DNA of 33,755 nucleotides from Herbaspirillum frisingense (lineage in GTDB: Bacteria; Pseudomonadota; Gammaproteobacteria; Burkholderiales; Burkholderiaceae_D). The stretch is from assembly GCA_009914615.1 (NCBI GenBank), contig WNDX01000034.1, forward strand, positions 1 through 33,755, read 5' to 3'. The position numbers and the translations under genes are program-made. Positions 8,981-17,096 of this stretch are shown piece after piece (position 1 is the stretch's first letter; each line of letters starts with the position of its first letter). The notes under the pieces were generated by a model, which was given only the letters and a program-made list of their open reading frames with translations, did no database searches and had not been told where the DNA came from.

Positions 8981-9892
8981 ATGGACTCACTGTCATCCAC
9001 GGACTCTACCGACCTTACCAACGGGGCGCAGGGCGAAGAACGCCATGGCGGCCCGCACAAGGATCACGCAGTGATCCTGCTGCACGGGCTGTGCGGCTCT
9101 CAGCTTGAAATGGGCTCGATCCCCAAACAGCTGAAAAAAGCGGGCTGCACCGTCATCCCGCTGACCATCGACAATTACTCCGCCTCGCTCACCAATCCGC
9201 GCGTCTCGCCCAACTGGGAAGACTGGTGCGCCGTGGTCGAAAGCCGTGTGGCCCGCCTCAAGGAAGAATTCAAGACCGTCTCGATCTGCGGCCTGTCCAT
9301 GGGCGACACGCTGGCGCTGGCCGTGGCCGCCCGCAGCAGCGAACTGCTGTCGGTGGTGCTGCTCTCGCCGGTGCTGCAATACGACGGCTGGTCGGTGCCC
9401 TGGTACCAGAAACTGCTCACCGTGGTCTATGACCTGGGCATCCGCAACTGGTCCTACAAGGAAAGCGAACCCTACGGCATCAAGAACTTCGACATGCGCC
9501 GCCGCGTGGCCAGCGCACTGGAGAAGGACGGCGTGGCCGCGGTCGGCGCCGCTTCCATCCCGGCGCGCCACCTGCGCGCGGCGTTGCGCATGATTTCCTT
9601 CGTGCGCGAATCGCTGCCGCTGGTGCGCGCCGATACGCTGATCATCCATTCGATCGACGATGAAACCGCCTCGCCGCGCAATGCCGAAGTAATCTTGCAA
9701 CACATCAATGCCGAAGTGCGCAAGGTGATCTGGCTGGGCGACTGCTACCACATCATCACGGTCGATAACGAACGCGAGATCGTGACCAATGAAACGGTCA
9801 TGTTCATCAAGCGCAGCATCGACATCCACGGCAACGAACTGTCGCGCAAATACCTCGCGCATTCGTCGCCGCTGAAGGACCGCCGCCAGTAA
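8981..9892 (+). CDS. Alpha/beta hydrolase (carboxylesterase-like)
   Basis: The 303-residue protein has an alpha/beta-hydrolase fold. The oxyanion-side HGLCG motif is near residues 35-39. The nucleophile elbow is GLSMG with Ser106, a likely acid is Asp226 or Asp227 in HSIDDE, and the likely catalytic His257 is in CYHIIT. The arrangement resembles Est30-type carboxylesterases and serine-aminopeptidase-like hydrolases. No signal peptide is visible, so it should act in the cytoplasm. The first 25 residues are polar and poorly conserved-looking, and no clear ribosome binding site precedes the ATG, so the start could lie slightly downstream. The substrate cannot be deduced. Confidence 0.85.
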   Translation: MDSLSSTDSTDLTNGAQGEERHGGPHKDHAVILLHGLCGSQLEMGSIPKQLKKAGCTVIPLTIDNYSASLTNPRVSPNWEDWCAVVESRVARLKEEFKTVSICGLSMGDTLALAVAARSSELLSVVLLSPVLQYDGWSVPWYQKLLTVVYDLGIRNWSYKESEPYGIKNFDMRRRVASALEKDGVAAVGAASIPARHLRAALRMISFVRESLPLVRADTLIIHSIDDETASPRNAEVILQHINAEVRKVIWLGDCYHIITVDNEREIVTNETVMFIKRSIDIHGNELSRKYLAHSSPLKDRRQ

Positions 9893-10036
9893 GCCGCGGC
9901 GCCGAAATACAACAGTGCGGACGCGCCAAGCTCGTCCGTAAGTGTTTTGACAGACTGCATTCTTAACATGAGGGAATTGCGCCCAGGCGCAATGCAAGAG
10001 AAGATGGACCCGACGCGCACCCATTCCAGAGCCATC

Positions 10037-10522
10037 ATGAGCCTGATCAAACTCAAGAACGCAAAAAGCTGGCGCCCGCAGGGTTTCCGGCCGATGTACG
10101 TCAGCGCGATTGGCTTCATCGCAGCCTTCGGCATGCGCTATGCGCTGGCGCCCTTCGTCGATGAATCGCTGTCGATGCTGTTCTTCGCGGTCAACTGCAT
10201 CGTCATCAGCTACCTGTTCGGCTACCTCTACTCGCTGGGCCTGCTGGCCATCAGCATCCCCACGGCCATGTTCTTCTTCCGCAAACCCTTCTATACGATG
10301 GATGGGCTCAACGACAAGGACTTGTTCATGATCATCGTCTATACCGTGATCATCGCCACCGCCTCGCTGATCATCGAATGGCTGCAGCGCGAACGCTATG
10401 CCGCCGTCCTGCAGCAACGCGTATCGGAAACCCGCTACCGCCTGCTGATCGAGTCCGACCAGGCGCGCCGCGCCGAATACACCAAGCAGTTCGAAAGCAG
10501 CGCCGCCGGCGAAAACGCCTGA
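10037..10522 (+). CDS. Multi-pass membrane protein, KdpD/DUF4118-like sensor region
   Basis: About 161 residues from the chosen start (MSLIKLKN). Three to four closely spaced hydrophobic segments lie between about residues 17 and 110, including YVSAIGFIAAFGMRYAL, SMLFFAVNCIVISYLFGYLY and LFMIIVYTVIIATASLIIEW. They are followed by a charged, probably coiled-coil tail (about 112-155). This resembles the four-helix membrane module found in front of histidine kinases (DUF4118), but no kinase or GGDEF domain follows. In-frame starts also exist at 9968, 9992 and 10003, and none has a strong ribosome binding site, so the N-terminus is uncertain. The receiver protein at 10639 lies just downstream in the same direction and could be a partner. 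Confidence 0.65.
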   Translation: MSLIKLKNAKSWRPQGFRPMYVSAIGFIAAFGMRYALAPFVDESLSMLFFAVNCIVISYLFGYLYSLGLLAISIPTAMFFFRKPFYTMDGLNDKDLFMIIVYTVIIATASLIIEWLQRERYAAVLQQRVSETRYRLLIESDQARRAEYTKQFESSAAGENA

Positions 10523-10638
10523 TCTTCCGGGGGCGGCCCGACCGCGCCCGGCATGCCTGCGCACTACATCAGGAAGCCCCTGATACCCACTCCGCGCACC
10601 ATCTGCGATGATGGATTCAACACAGCACGGAGGCCGTC

Positions 10639-11067
10639 ATGTCGCACAATCTTCCCAAGATCCTCATCATCGATCCCGATCTGGACGCCATCGAACTGGC
10701 CCGCTTCGCCCTGTGGCGCAGCGACCTGCCTTGCCGTTTCGAATGGTTCGACGACGCCGAAGTGGCCAATGCCTCGCTGCTCACGCAGGCACTGTGCCAG
10801 TCCAGGGACATGCCAGCCCTGATCCTGCTGGATCCGCGCAATTTCCCCGGCGCCGAGGGCTATCAACTGCTGCGCACGCTGTGCGTCTATCAGGCCGTGT
10901 CACACATCCCGCTGGTGCTGTTCACCTCGTCGCCGTTCAGCAGCGACTTCCGCATCGAACAGGACAGCCGCATCTGGTACGCCGCCAAGCCGACGGATCC
11001 GCGCGAATTCATGAACGTCTTGACGCGCTGCGTGCAATCCCGGCTGTACGAACCGGCGCATCACTGA
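10639..11067 (+). CDS. Stand-alone response-regulator receiver protein
   Basis: The 142-residue product consists of a single CheY-like receiver domain with no output domain. The acidic pocket is Asp12 and Asp14 (IDPD), the phosphoacceptor is Asp65 (ILLDPRN), and the switch residues are Thr96 (LFTSS) and Lys117 (AAKPTD). All key positions are present, so phosphorylation is plausible. GGAGG in the upstream sequence supports the ATG. It follows the small membrane protein gene by 116 bases. No histidine kinase is in the window, so the partner is unknown. Confidence 0.85.
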   Translation: MSHNLPKILIIDPDLDAIELARFALWRSDLPCRFEWFDDAEVANASLLTQALCQSRDMPALILLDPRNFPGAEGYQLLRTLCVYQAVSHIPLVLFTSSPFSSDFRIEQDSRIWYAAKPTDPREFMNVLTRCVQSRLYEPAHH

Positions 11068-11072
11068 AGGCC

Positions 11073-12527
11073 TTATCCGTTCGCCCGCACGATCCCGGCC
11101 AGGCGCCGGATCAGCGGCGCGAACTGCTCTTCCGACGTGTTCCCGTAACCGATCACCAGTCCATTGTTCGCGGCCTGCCGGCGCAGCGCCGAGAACGATG
11201 ACAGCGCGCCCACGTTCATCCCGGCCGCGCGCGACGCGGCGCTGATGACGGTGTCCTCGTAGGCCAGTGGCAGGCGCACCGTCAGGTGCAAGCCGCTATC
11301 TCCGCCCTGTACTTCATGCTCCACCGCCAGATGACGATCCAGCGCTTCGCGCAGCGCTTGCTGGCGTTCCCGATACAGGCGGCGCATGCGCCCCAGATGC
11401 CTGGAAAACTGCCCGCCGGCGATGAACTCCGCCAGCGCCAATTGCTCCAGCCTGTGCCCGCCGCGCAACAACTCCGCCAACGCCGGATAGGCGCCCTCGC
11501 CGGCCGACTCCGGCAGCACCAGGAAACCGATGCGCAAGGCCGGGAACATGGTCTTGCTGAAAGTGCCGACATACAGCACCGGCGCCTCGGGCAACAGGCC
11601 CTGCATGGCGGGTACCGGATGCCCGCGATGGCGGAACTCGCTGTCGTAATCGTCTTCGATGATCCAGCTGCCCGCCTGGCGCGCCTGCGCAATCAGTTCC
11701 AGCCGCCGCGCCAGCGACAGCACCGCGCCGGTCGGATACTGGTGGGACGGCGTCACGTGGATCAACCGCGCCGGCCGCGTGCGCCACGCGCGCTCGGGAA
11801 TCAGGATGCCGCCCGCATCGACCGGCATCGCGACGATCTTCAGGTCGCCCGCATGAAAAGCGGCGCGCACGCCACCATAGCCGGGATCCTCCATCCACGC
11901 CGTCTCGCCCGGATTGGCAAACAACCGCACGCACAGCGATAGCGCCCCCTGTGCGCCCTCGGTGACCACTACCTGCGACGCCTCGCAACGCACGCCGCGC
12001 GCCACCCGCAGATACTGCGCGATCGCTTCACGCAACGCCGGCTCGCCGAGCGGATCGCCATAGCCCAGCACCAACGGCGGCGCCTGCTTCAAGGCGCGTT
12101 CCTGTGCCCGCAACCAGGCATGGATAGGGAAACGGTTCAAGGCCGGCATACCCGGCGTCAGCGGGAGGGAGCGGTCGCCGGCATCGCGCGTGGGCATCAT
12201 GGTCGCGACCCGACGCGACTGCCGCCCCGATCCGGTGCGTGCGACGGATGCGCGGGCGGAATGCTGTGCATGCGCCAGCGCCGCCACCCGGGTGCCCTGG
12301 CGATCGGCCTGGGCATAGCCTTCGGCGATCAATTGCTCATAGACCGCCAGCACGGTATTGCGCGACACCCGCAGCTCCTCGCACAGTGAGCGCGACGAAG
12401 GCAGCTTGCCGCCGGCCGGCAGTTGTCCGTCGAGGATGGCCTGCTTGAAGCGCGTCAACAGTTGCTGCTGCCTCGGCGGCGCGCCGGCACCCTCGGCCAG
12501 CGGTGAAAAGATCAGGGAAGCGTTCAT
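11073..12527 (-). CDS. MocR-family (GntR-aminotransferase) transcriptional regulator
   Basis: The 484-residue protein has an N-terminal GntR winged helix (about 20-80, with LPSSRSLCEELRVSRNTV) joined by a linker to a class I aminotransferase-like domain (about 125-480). The pyridoxal-phosphate lysine is Lys325 in GTFSKTMFP, and EDDYDSEFRH at 291-300 is a typical cofactor-pocket segment. MocR proteins use PLP or its aminated adducts as effectors. Some, such as PdxR, control vitamin B6 genes; others control amine or amino-acid metabolism. It is divergent from a GNAT acetyltransferase at 12635 with operator-like repeats between them, so that gene and its own are the likely targets. Confidence 0.9.
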   Translation of the reverse strand: MNASLIFSPLAEGAGAPPRQQQLLTRFKQAILDGQLPAGGKLPSSRSLCEELRVSRNTVLAVYEQLIAEGYAQADRQGTRVAALAHAQHSARASVARTGSGRQSRRVATMMPTRDAGDRSLPLTPGMPALNRFPIHAWLRAQERALKQAPPLVLGYGDPLGEPALREAIAQYLRVARGVRCEASQVVVTEGAQGALSLCVRLFANPGETAWMEDPGYGGVRAAFHAGDLKIVAMPVDAGGILIPERAWRTRPARLIHVTPSHQYPTGAVLSLARRLELIAQARQAGSWIIEDDYDSEFRHRGHPVPAMQGLLPEAPVLYVGTFSKTMFPALRIGFLVLPESAGEGAYPALAELLRGGHRLEQLALAEFIAGGQFSRHLGRMRRLYRERQQALREALDRHLAVEHEVQGGDSGLHLTVRLPLAYEDTVISAASRAAGMNVGALSSFSALRRQAANNGLVIGYGNTSEEQFAPLIRRLAGIVRANG

Positions 12528-12554
12528 GGCTCAGCGAAAAATCGTGGCTCCATC

Positions 12555-12589
12555 AAAAAGTCCAATGGTGGCACTTTTTATGATGCCAC
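12555..12589. promoter_or_regulatory. Operator-like repeats between the MocR and GNAT genes
   Basis: Two overlapping inverted repeats are visible: AAAAAGT (12555-12561) with ACTTTTT (12573-12579), and GTGGCA (12568-12573) with TGCCAC (12584-12589). They lie in the 107-base gap between divergent starts, where a MocR regulator would bind. Confidence 0.5.
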
Positions 12590-12634
12590 GAAACCCTTAT
12601 CGTCTGATGACGCCAACTCCACAATCCCGACGCC

Positions 12635-13357
12635 ATGACCGAACAAACCTCAGTCGTCCTCAACGAATGGAAGCAACCGACGGGTGTTCCTCTCCCCGAT
12701 TGGCAGGAACGTCCGCGCCCGCAGCGCATCGTTCTCGCAGGCCGCTATTGCCGGCTGGAACCGGTGGATGCCGCGCGCCACAGCGAGGATCTGTACCAGG
12801 CCTACGCCCAGGCGCCGGACGGCAGCGACTGGACCTACATGATTAGCGGCCCTTTCCCCGACCTGCCCGCCTATCGCCAGTACGCCGAAACGCTGCAGCA
12901 GAGCGAGGATCCATTGCACTACGCCGTCATCGACCAGGCCAGCGGCCGCGCGGTCGGCACCATGTCGCTGATGCGCATCGAACCGCGCCACGGCGTGATC
13001 GAAGTCGGCCACATTGCATTGTCGCGCCAACTCAAGCGCACCCGCGTGGCGACCGAAGCGCAGTTCCTGTTGATGCGCTACGCCTTCGATCAGCTCGGCT
13101 ACCGCCGCTACGAATGGAAATGCGACAGTCTCAACGCTCCCTCCCGCAATGCCGCGCTGCGGCTGGGATTCAGCTTCGAAGGCATCTTCCGCCAAGCGAT
13201 CGTCTATCGTGGCCGCAACCGCGACACCGCATGGTTCTCGATCATCGACGGCGAATGGCCGGCGCTGCGTGGCGCCTTCGAACGCTGGCTGGCGCCGGAC
13301 AACTTCGATATCGAAGGCCGCCAGCGCCAGGCGCTGTCCGCGCTCAAGGCTGCTTGA
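12635..13357 (+). CDS. GNAT-family N-acetyltransferase (RimJ/RimL-like)
   Basis: The 240-residue product resembles RimJ/RimL-type acetyltransferases, which use acetyl-CoA to acetylate protein N-termini or small amines. The GNAT core spans about residues 30-200. The region VIEVGHIALSRQLKRTRVATEA contains the core strand and acetyl-CoA loop, here in a less canonical form than R/Q-x-x-G-x-G/A. CDSLNAPSRNAALRLGFSFEG is the characteristic SxNxxSxxAAxxxGF segment. The gene is divergent from the MocR-type regulator and its 3' end overlaps the next LysR gene on the other strand by 14 bases. The substrate is unknown. Confidence 0.85.
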   Translation: MTEQTSVVLNEWKQPTGVPLPDWQERPRPQRIVLAGRYCRLEPVDAARHSEDLYQAYAQAPDGSDWTYMISGPFPDLPAYRQYAETLQQSEDPLHYAVIDQASGRAVGTMSLMRIEPRHGVIEVGHIALSRQLKRTRVATEAQFLLMRYAFDQLGYRRYEWKCDSLNAPSRNAALRLGFSFEGIFRQAIVYRGRNRDTAWFSIIDGEWPALRGAFERWLAPDNFDIEGRQRQALSALKAA

Positions 13358-14249
13358 GTTGCTTCAGCGCCCACAGGGCATCCAGCACATATTGCGTGGC
13401 CGCCTCAGGACGCCCGGTGCGATGCGCGATGCCCAGTGGTCTCCATAATGTCGGCCGCAAGGGCCGCATCACGATGCGCAGATCAGCCGGCGGCATGCCG
13501 GCGTGTTCGCCCGCCTCGTGCGGCAGCAGCGTGGCGCCATAGCCTGCGCCCACCAGGCTTTTCACCGCATCATTGAAATTGAGCTGAATGCGCGCCGCCG
13601 GATGTTCACCGGCGGCGGCGAACCACTCCGTGGTCAGACGCGATAGCCGCGTGTTCGGCGCGTTCAGGATCAGCGGCTGCGCCGCCAGCCATTGCGGCGT
13701 GACGGTGCGCGGCGCCGCCCAGGAAGCCGGCAGGAAGGCCATCACCGGATCGCGCCGCCATGGCTTGACCGACAAGCCATCCACTGAAGCCTGCGGCAAG
13801 GCCACCAGACCGATGTCCAGCGTACCGCCCGACAGCCGGGCCAGCGTCTCCTCCGAGGTCAGCACCATCACCTGCACATCGATGCCGGGATGACTTTGCC
13901 CTACCCGCTCCAGCGCCTGCGGCAAGAGATAGGCGATGGCGCCGGTCGATGCCCCCAGACGCACCCGCCCTTCCAGCCCTTGCACCTGCCGCTTGACCTC
14001 TTCCAGCGCCTGCTCGGCGTCGGCCAGCAATTGCCGCGCGCGGGCGATCAGCGTCTCGCCCACGCCCGAGGGACGCACCTGAGAGCGTTGGCGCAACAGC
14101 AAGGTCGCGCCAACGCGCGCCTCCAGCTCGCTGATGTGCAGGCTGACGGTCGGCGGCGCCAGATGCAGGGCGCGCGCGGCGGCGGCGAAGGAACCGAGGT
14201 CGGCGATGGCAACCAGGGTGCGCAGACGATCCAGGCTGAGTTCACGCAT
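13344..14249 (-). CDS. LysR-family transcriptional regulator, divergent from argC-type gene
   Basis: I choose the start MRELSLDRLRTLVAIADLGS at 14249, giving 301 residues, because the classic LysR N-terminus begins there. An upstream in-frame start at 14306 would add a proline-rich leader made by a 9-base repeat. The winged helix-turn-helix spans about 5-65 (FAAAARALHLAPPTVSLHI), followed by a periplasmic-binding-like effector domain (about 90-295). It is divergent from the N-acetyl-glutamyl-phosphate reductase gene, the usual arrangement of a LysR activator and its target, although regulation of that gene is only an inference. Confidence 0.9.
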   Translation of the reverse strand: MRELSLDRLRTLVAIADLGSFAAAARALHLAPPTVSLHISELEARVGATLLLRQRSQVRPSGVGETLIARARQLLADAEQALEEVKRQVQGLEGRVRLGASTGAIAYLLPQALERVGQSHPGIDVQVMVLTSEETLARLSGGTLDIGLVALPQASVDGLSVKPWRRDPVMAFLPASWAAPRTVTPQWLAAQPLILNAPNTRLSRLTTEWFAAAGEHPAARIQLNFNDAVKSLVGAGYGATLLPHEAGEHAGMPPADLRIVMRPLRPTLWRPLGIAHRTGRPEAATQYVLDALWALKQLKQP

Positions 14250-14271
14250 GATGACAAGTGGAAATAGAAAT

Positions 14272-14298
14272 GGCGAAAGTGGTGAAGGTGGTGAAAGT
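14272..14298. repeat. Three 9-base direct repeats
   Basis: GGCGAAAGT, GGTGAAGGT and GGTGAAAGT follow one another just upstream of the LysR start. It may be a regulator contact region or simple-sequence DNA. Confidence 0.5.
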
Positions 14299-14456
14299 GG
14301 CGGCAACGATATCTGATTCAGGAAAACTGAATTATCTCTTCTAAATATTCAACTTTTCCAATTATACGGTTTGTCGCAACATTGCTCACAAGCTGACGAA
14401 CCCGCGCCCCGCGGCACCACCTTCCCACATTTGCGGCGCACCGAGAGGAGAATACC

Positions 14457-15389
14457 GTGAGCAATCTTCCGCTGATTTTCATCGATGGCGATCAGGGCAC
14501 CACCGGCCTGCAGATCCATGAACGCCTGCGCGGCCGCACCGATCTGCGGATCCTGACCTTGCCCGCCGCCGAGCGCAAGGATCCGCTGCGCCGCGCCGAC
14601 GCCATCAACTCGGCCGACATCGCGCTGCTGTGCCTGCCCGACGCCGCCGCGCGCGAAGCCGTATCACTGATCGAAAATCCCAAGGTGCGCGTGATCGACC
14701 CCAGTTCCGCGCATCGCACGCAGGCGGATTGGGTCTATGGTTTCCCCGAAATGTCCGCCGGCCAGGCTGAACGCATCGCCACGGCCAGGCGCGTGACCAA
14801 TCCCGGCTGCTACCCGACCGGCGCCATCTCGCTACTCGGTCCGCTGGTCACCGCCGGCCTGGTGCCTACCGACTATCCGCTGACGGTGCAGGCGGTGTCC
14901 GGCTATTCCGGCGGCGGTCGCGCCCAGGTGGAGCAATTCGAAGGCGCCGATGCCGCCCATGCCGCGCCCTTCACCATGTATGGCCTGGCGCTCAAGCACA
15001 AGCACCCGCCGGAAATCCAGCTGCACGCCGGCCTGACGGAACGCCCGATCTTCATCCCCTCGTATGGCGCCTTCCGGCAGGGCATCGTGCTGAGCATCGC
15101 GTTGCAAACCCGCCTGCTGCCGGCGGGCGCCAGTCTGGCCAGCCTGCGCGCCGCGCTGGAGCGCCACTATGAAGGCGCGCGCTACGTGAAGGTATTGAAC
15201 GCGGAACAGAGCGCCGCCATCGAGAAGCTGGATCCGACCATCCACAACAACACCAACGACATCACACTAGGCGTGTTCGGCAACGATGCCGAGGGACATA
15301 TCCTGCTCTGCGCGGTGTACGACAACCTGGGAAAAGGCGCCTCGGGCGCGGCCGTGCAGAACCTGGATCTGATGCTGCGCGGCGCCTGA
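14457..15389 (+). CDS. argC: N-acetyl-gamma-glutamyl-phosphate reductase, type 2
   Basis: The 310-residue enzyme reduces N-acetyl-glutamyl phosphate to the semialdehyde with NADPH, in arginine biosynthesis. The NADP loop DGDQGTTG lies at 10-17. The catalytic cysteine is Cys118 in NPGCYPTG, and SGYSGGG and HKHPPEIQ are family motifs. The length of about 310 and the lack of the longer insertions mark it as the short (type 2) form. Translation starts at GTG 14457, preceded by GAGAGGAG. It stands alone, away from other arg genes, with a divergent LysR regulator. Confidence 0.92.
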   Translation: MSNLPLIFIDGDQGTTGLQIHERLRGRTDLRILTLPAAERKDPLRRADAINSADIALLCLPDAAAREAVSLIENPKVRVIDPSSAHRTQADWVYGFPEMSAGQAERIATARRVTNPGCYPTGAISLLGPLVTAGLVPTDYPLTVQAVSGYSGGGRAQVEQFEGADAAHAAPFTMYGLALKHKHPPEIQLHAGLTERPIFIPSYGAFRQGIVLSIALQTRLLPAGASLASLRAALERHYEGARYVKVLNAEQSAAIEKLDPTIHNNTNDITLGVFGNDAEGHILLCAVYDNLGKGASGAAVQNLDLMLRGA

Positions 15390-15428
15390 GCCCGAGGATG
15401 TCGCGGGGCGAGCGGCAATAGACGATCA

Positions 15429-15453
15429 GCGGCTGGACACCAGATCCAGCCGC
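15429..15453. repeat. Hairpin between the convergent argC and SnoaL-like genes
   Basis: GCGGCTGGA and TCCAGCCGC form a 9-bp stem around a 7-base loop, about 40 bases after the argC stop. There is no T-run on either strand, so it is only a possible terminator. Confidence 0.4.
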
Positions 15454-15591
15454 GATAAATCGATCAATCCAATCAAGCCGGCCGACGAGTGGACTCCGCT
15501 CTGCCTCATCAGCCTCCTGCATGCGAAAGCGGCGCATCCCCCGCCAAGGGAATGCGCCGCCCGAAAGCCGCCGGTATCACGGCCCCGGCAC

Positions 15592-15981
15592 TCAGGCATG
15601 CTCGGGAATCTGATCCAGGAAGCCTGTCACCGCCTTGATCCGCCCCTCTTCGAGCACCACGAAATCGGTCCCCTTGACCGGGCCGTCCACGCCTTCCGGC
15701 CCCAGCGACCACGAGAAGCGCAGATACGCGCCATGCAGGTCGGGCGTGCCGACCAGGCTGGACTTCCACTCCGGGAAACGCTTCTGCACCGCCGCGATCA
15801 GGCCGTCGATCTGCTCGCGGCCGCTGCCGCTCATCATGGGATCGACGTAGCTGGGCGCCTCGCTCCAGGCTGATTCCAGCAAGGCGCGGCGTTGCAGGGA
15901 ATCGGTGGCATTCCAGGTGTCCAGGTAGCTGTGGGCGATGATGGCGGCGTGGGTATTGGCGTGGGTATTGGCGTTGCTCAT
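15592..15981 (-). CDS. SnoaL-like (NTF2-fold) protein
   Basis: The product has 129 residues from the start MSNANTHANTH, chosen because AAGGAG stands six bases before this ATG. The sequence fits the small NTF2-like/SnoaL fold: an N-terminal helix pair (AIIAHSYLDTWNATDSLQRR), the YVDPMMSGSGREQIDGLIAA segment and a C-terminal beta sheet ending TGFLDQIPEH. Members include polyketide cyclases, isomerases and many proteins of unknown role. The gene is divergent from an XRE/MmyB regulator, which probably controls it. A 12-base tandem duplication near the 5' end duplicates the residues ANTH. Confidence 0.8.
   Translation of the reverse strand: MSNANTHANTHAAIIAHSYLDTWNATDSLQRRALLESAWSEAPSYVDPMMSGSGREQIDGLIAAVQKRFPEWKSSLVGTPDLHGAYLRFSWSLGPEGVDGPVKGTDFVVLEEGRIKAVTGFLDQIPEHA
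15946..15969. repeat. 12-base tandem duplication inside the SnoaL-like gene
   Basis: GGCGTGGGTATT occurs twice in a row, in phase with the codons, giving ANTH-ANTH at the N-terminus. It is a likely site of length variation between strains. Confidence 0.7.
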
Positions 15982-16074
15982 GTCGGGCTCCTTCAGGTTG
16001 GGTTGCACATCGGTTGGGATTGCTGCCGTTGATCACGGTGACTGCACTATCGCCGCCTTCCCGGGCGCCAGTCG

Positions 16075-16091
16075 ATTACCTCGAAGGTAAT
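16075..16091. promoter_or_regulatory. Palindromic operator candidate between SnoaL-like and XRE genes
   Basis: ATTACCT-CGA-AGGTAAT is a 7+3+7 inverted repeat that lies 36 bases ahead of the XRE start, in the divergent intergenic region. It is a good candidate binding site for that regulator. Confidence 0.55.
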
Positions 16092-16127
16092 GGACTGCAT
16101 TCCCGCCGTCGCGCTATCCTGCGTGCC

Positions 16128-16967
16128 ATGGATACCTCATTCCGAACCCTCGGCGACCATCTGCGCCACTGGCGCCAGCAGCGCCGCCTGAGCCAGCTCG
16201 ACCTGGCTTGCGACGCCGGCATCTCGGCGCGTCATCTGAGCTTCATCGAAAGCGGGCGCTCCCAGCCCAGCGCCGAATTGCTGCTGCGCCTGGCCGAGCA
16301 GTTGGAAATCCCGCTGCGCAGCCGCAACGGCATGCTGCTGGCGGCCGGCTATGCGCCGCGTTATCAGGAGCGCGCCCTGGACGATCAAGCGATGCAACAG
16401 GCGCGTGGCGCCATCGAAGCCATCCTGCATGCCCACGAACCCTATCCGGCACTGGCGGTGGACGGCCATTGGCACCTGCTGATGGCCAACCGCGCGCTGG
16501 CGCCGCTGCTGCGCGGCGTCGATCCCGAACTGTTGCAAGGCCAGGTCAATGTGCTGCGCCTGGCCCTGCATCCGCGCGGCGTGGCGCCGGCCATCCGCAA
16601 CCTCAAGCAATGGCGCGCGCATCTGCTGGAACGGCTGGCGCACCAGTCGCAGCGCAGCGCCGATCCGGTCCTGGCCGCGTTGCTGGACGAACTGTCCGGC
16701 TATCCGGACGAAAACGCCTTCAGCACCGCCGACGACGCCGGCTGTGGCGCAACCGACGCGACCGACGCCATCGCCGTCCCGCTGCGCCTGGACGCGCCCG
16801 ATGCGCCGGGCGGCCAGCTCTCGCTGATCAGCACCACCATGGTGTTCGGCACGCCCCAGGACATCACGCTGGCCGAACTGGCGGTGGAAACCTTCCTGCC
16901 CGCCGACAGCGGTACTGCCGAGGCACTGCGCGCGATGATGGCGCTCCATGCTGCGCCGGCTTCCTGA
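16128..16967 (+). CDS. XRE-family regulator with MmyB-like ligand-binding domain
   Basis: The product has 279 residues from the ATG at 16128, chosen because the conserved N-terminus TLGDHLRHWRQQRRLSQLDL starts just after it. The XRE helix-turn-helix spans about 6-65 (LSQLDLACDAGISARHLSFIESGRSQPS). It is followed by an MmyB-like, PAS-related domain (about 95-275) with the typical DGHWHLLMANRALAPLL segment. Such regulators commonly sit next to and divergent from a small metabolic gene they control, here the SnoaL-like gene. A palindrome just upstream suggests autoregulation. Confidence 0.88.
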   Translation: MDTSFRTLGDHLRHWRQQRRLSQLDLACDAGISARHLSFIESGRSQPSAELLLRLAEQLEIPLRSRNGMLLAAGYAPRYQERALDDQAMQQARGAIEAILHAHEPYPALAVDGHWHLLMANRALAPLLRGVDPELLQGQVNVLRLALHPRGVAPAIRNLKQWRAHLLERLAHQSQRSADPVLAALLDELSGYPDENAFSTADDAGCGATDATDAIAVPLRLDAPDAPGGQLSLISTTMVFGTPQDITLAELAVETFLPADSGTAEALRAMMALHAAPAS

Positions 16968-17096
16968 GCCGCCCGCGAAGATCGTCTAGAATCTCTGCAT
17001 CGCGGTGCCACCCGGCCGCCTGCCGGTCAGGCGCCGTTCACAACAACAAACCTCGACGCGCCTGGCGCTTCCGATGACCACCCTGGAAGGAGACCC

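Noticed and set aside
10608-11201. Plus-strand frame overlapping the receiver gene
   Set aside because: It lies in another frame over the well-supported receiver domain and has an arginine-rich, non-homologous composition.
14249-14306. Extended N-terminus of the LysR protein (MPPLSPPSPLSP...)
   Set aside because: It is made by a 9-base direct repeat and precedes the standard LysR start; it is more likely leader DNA.
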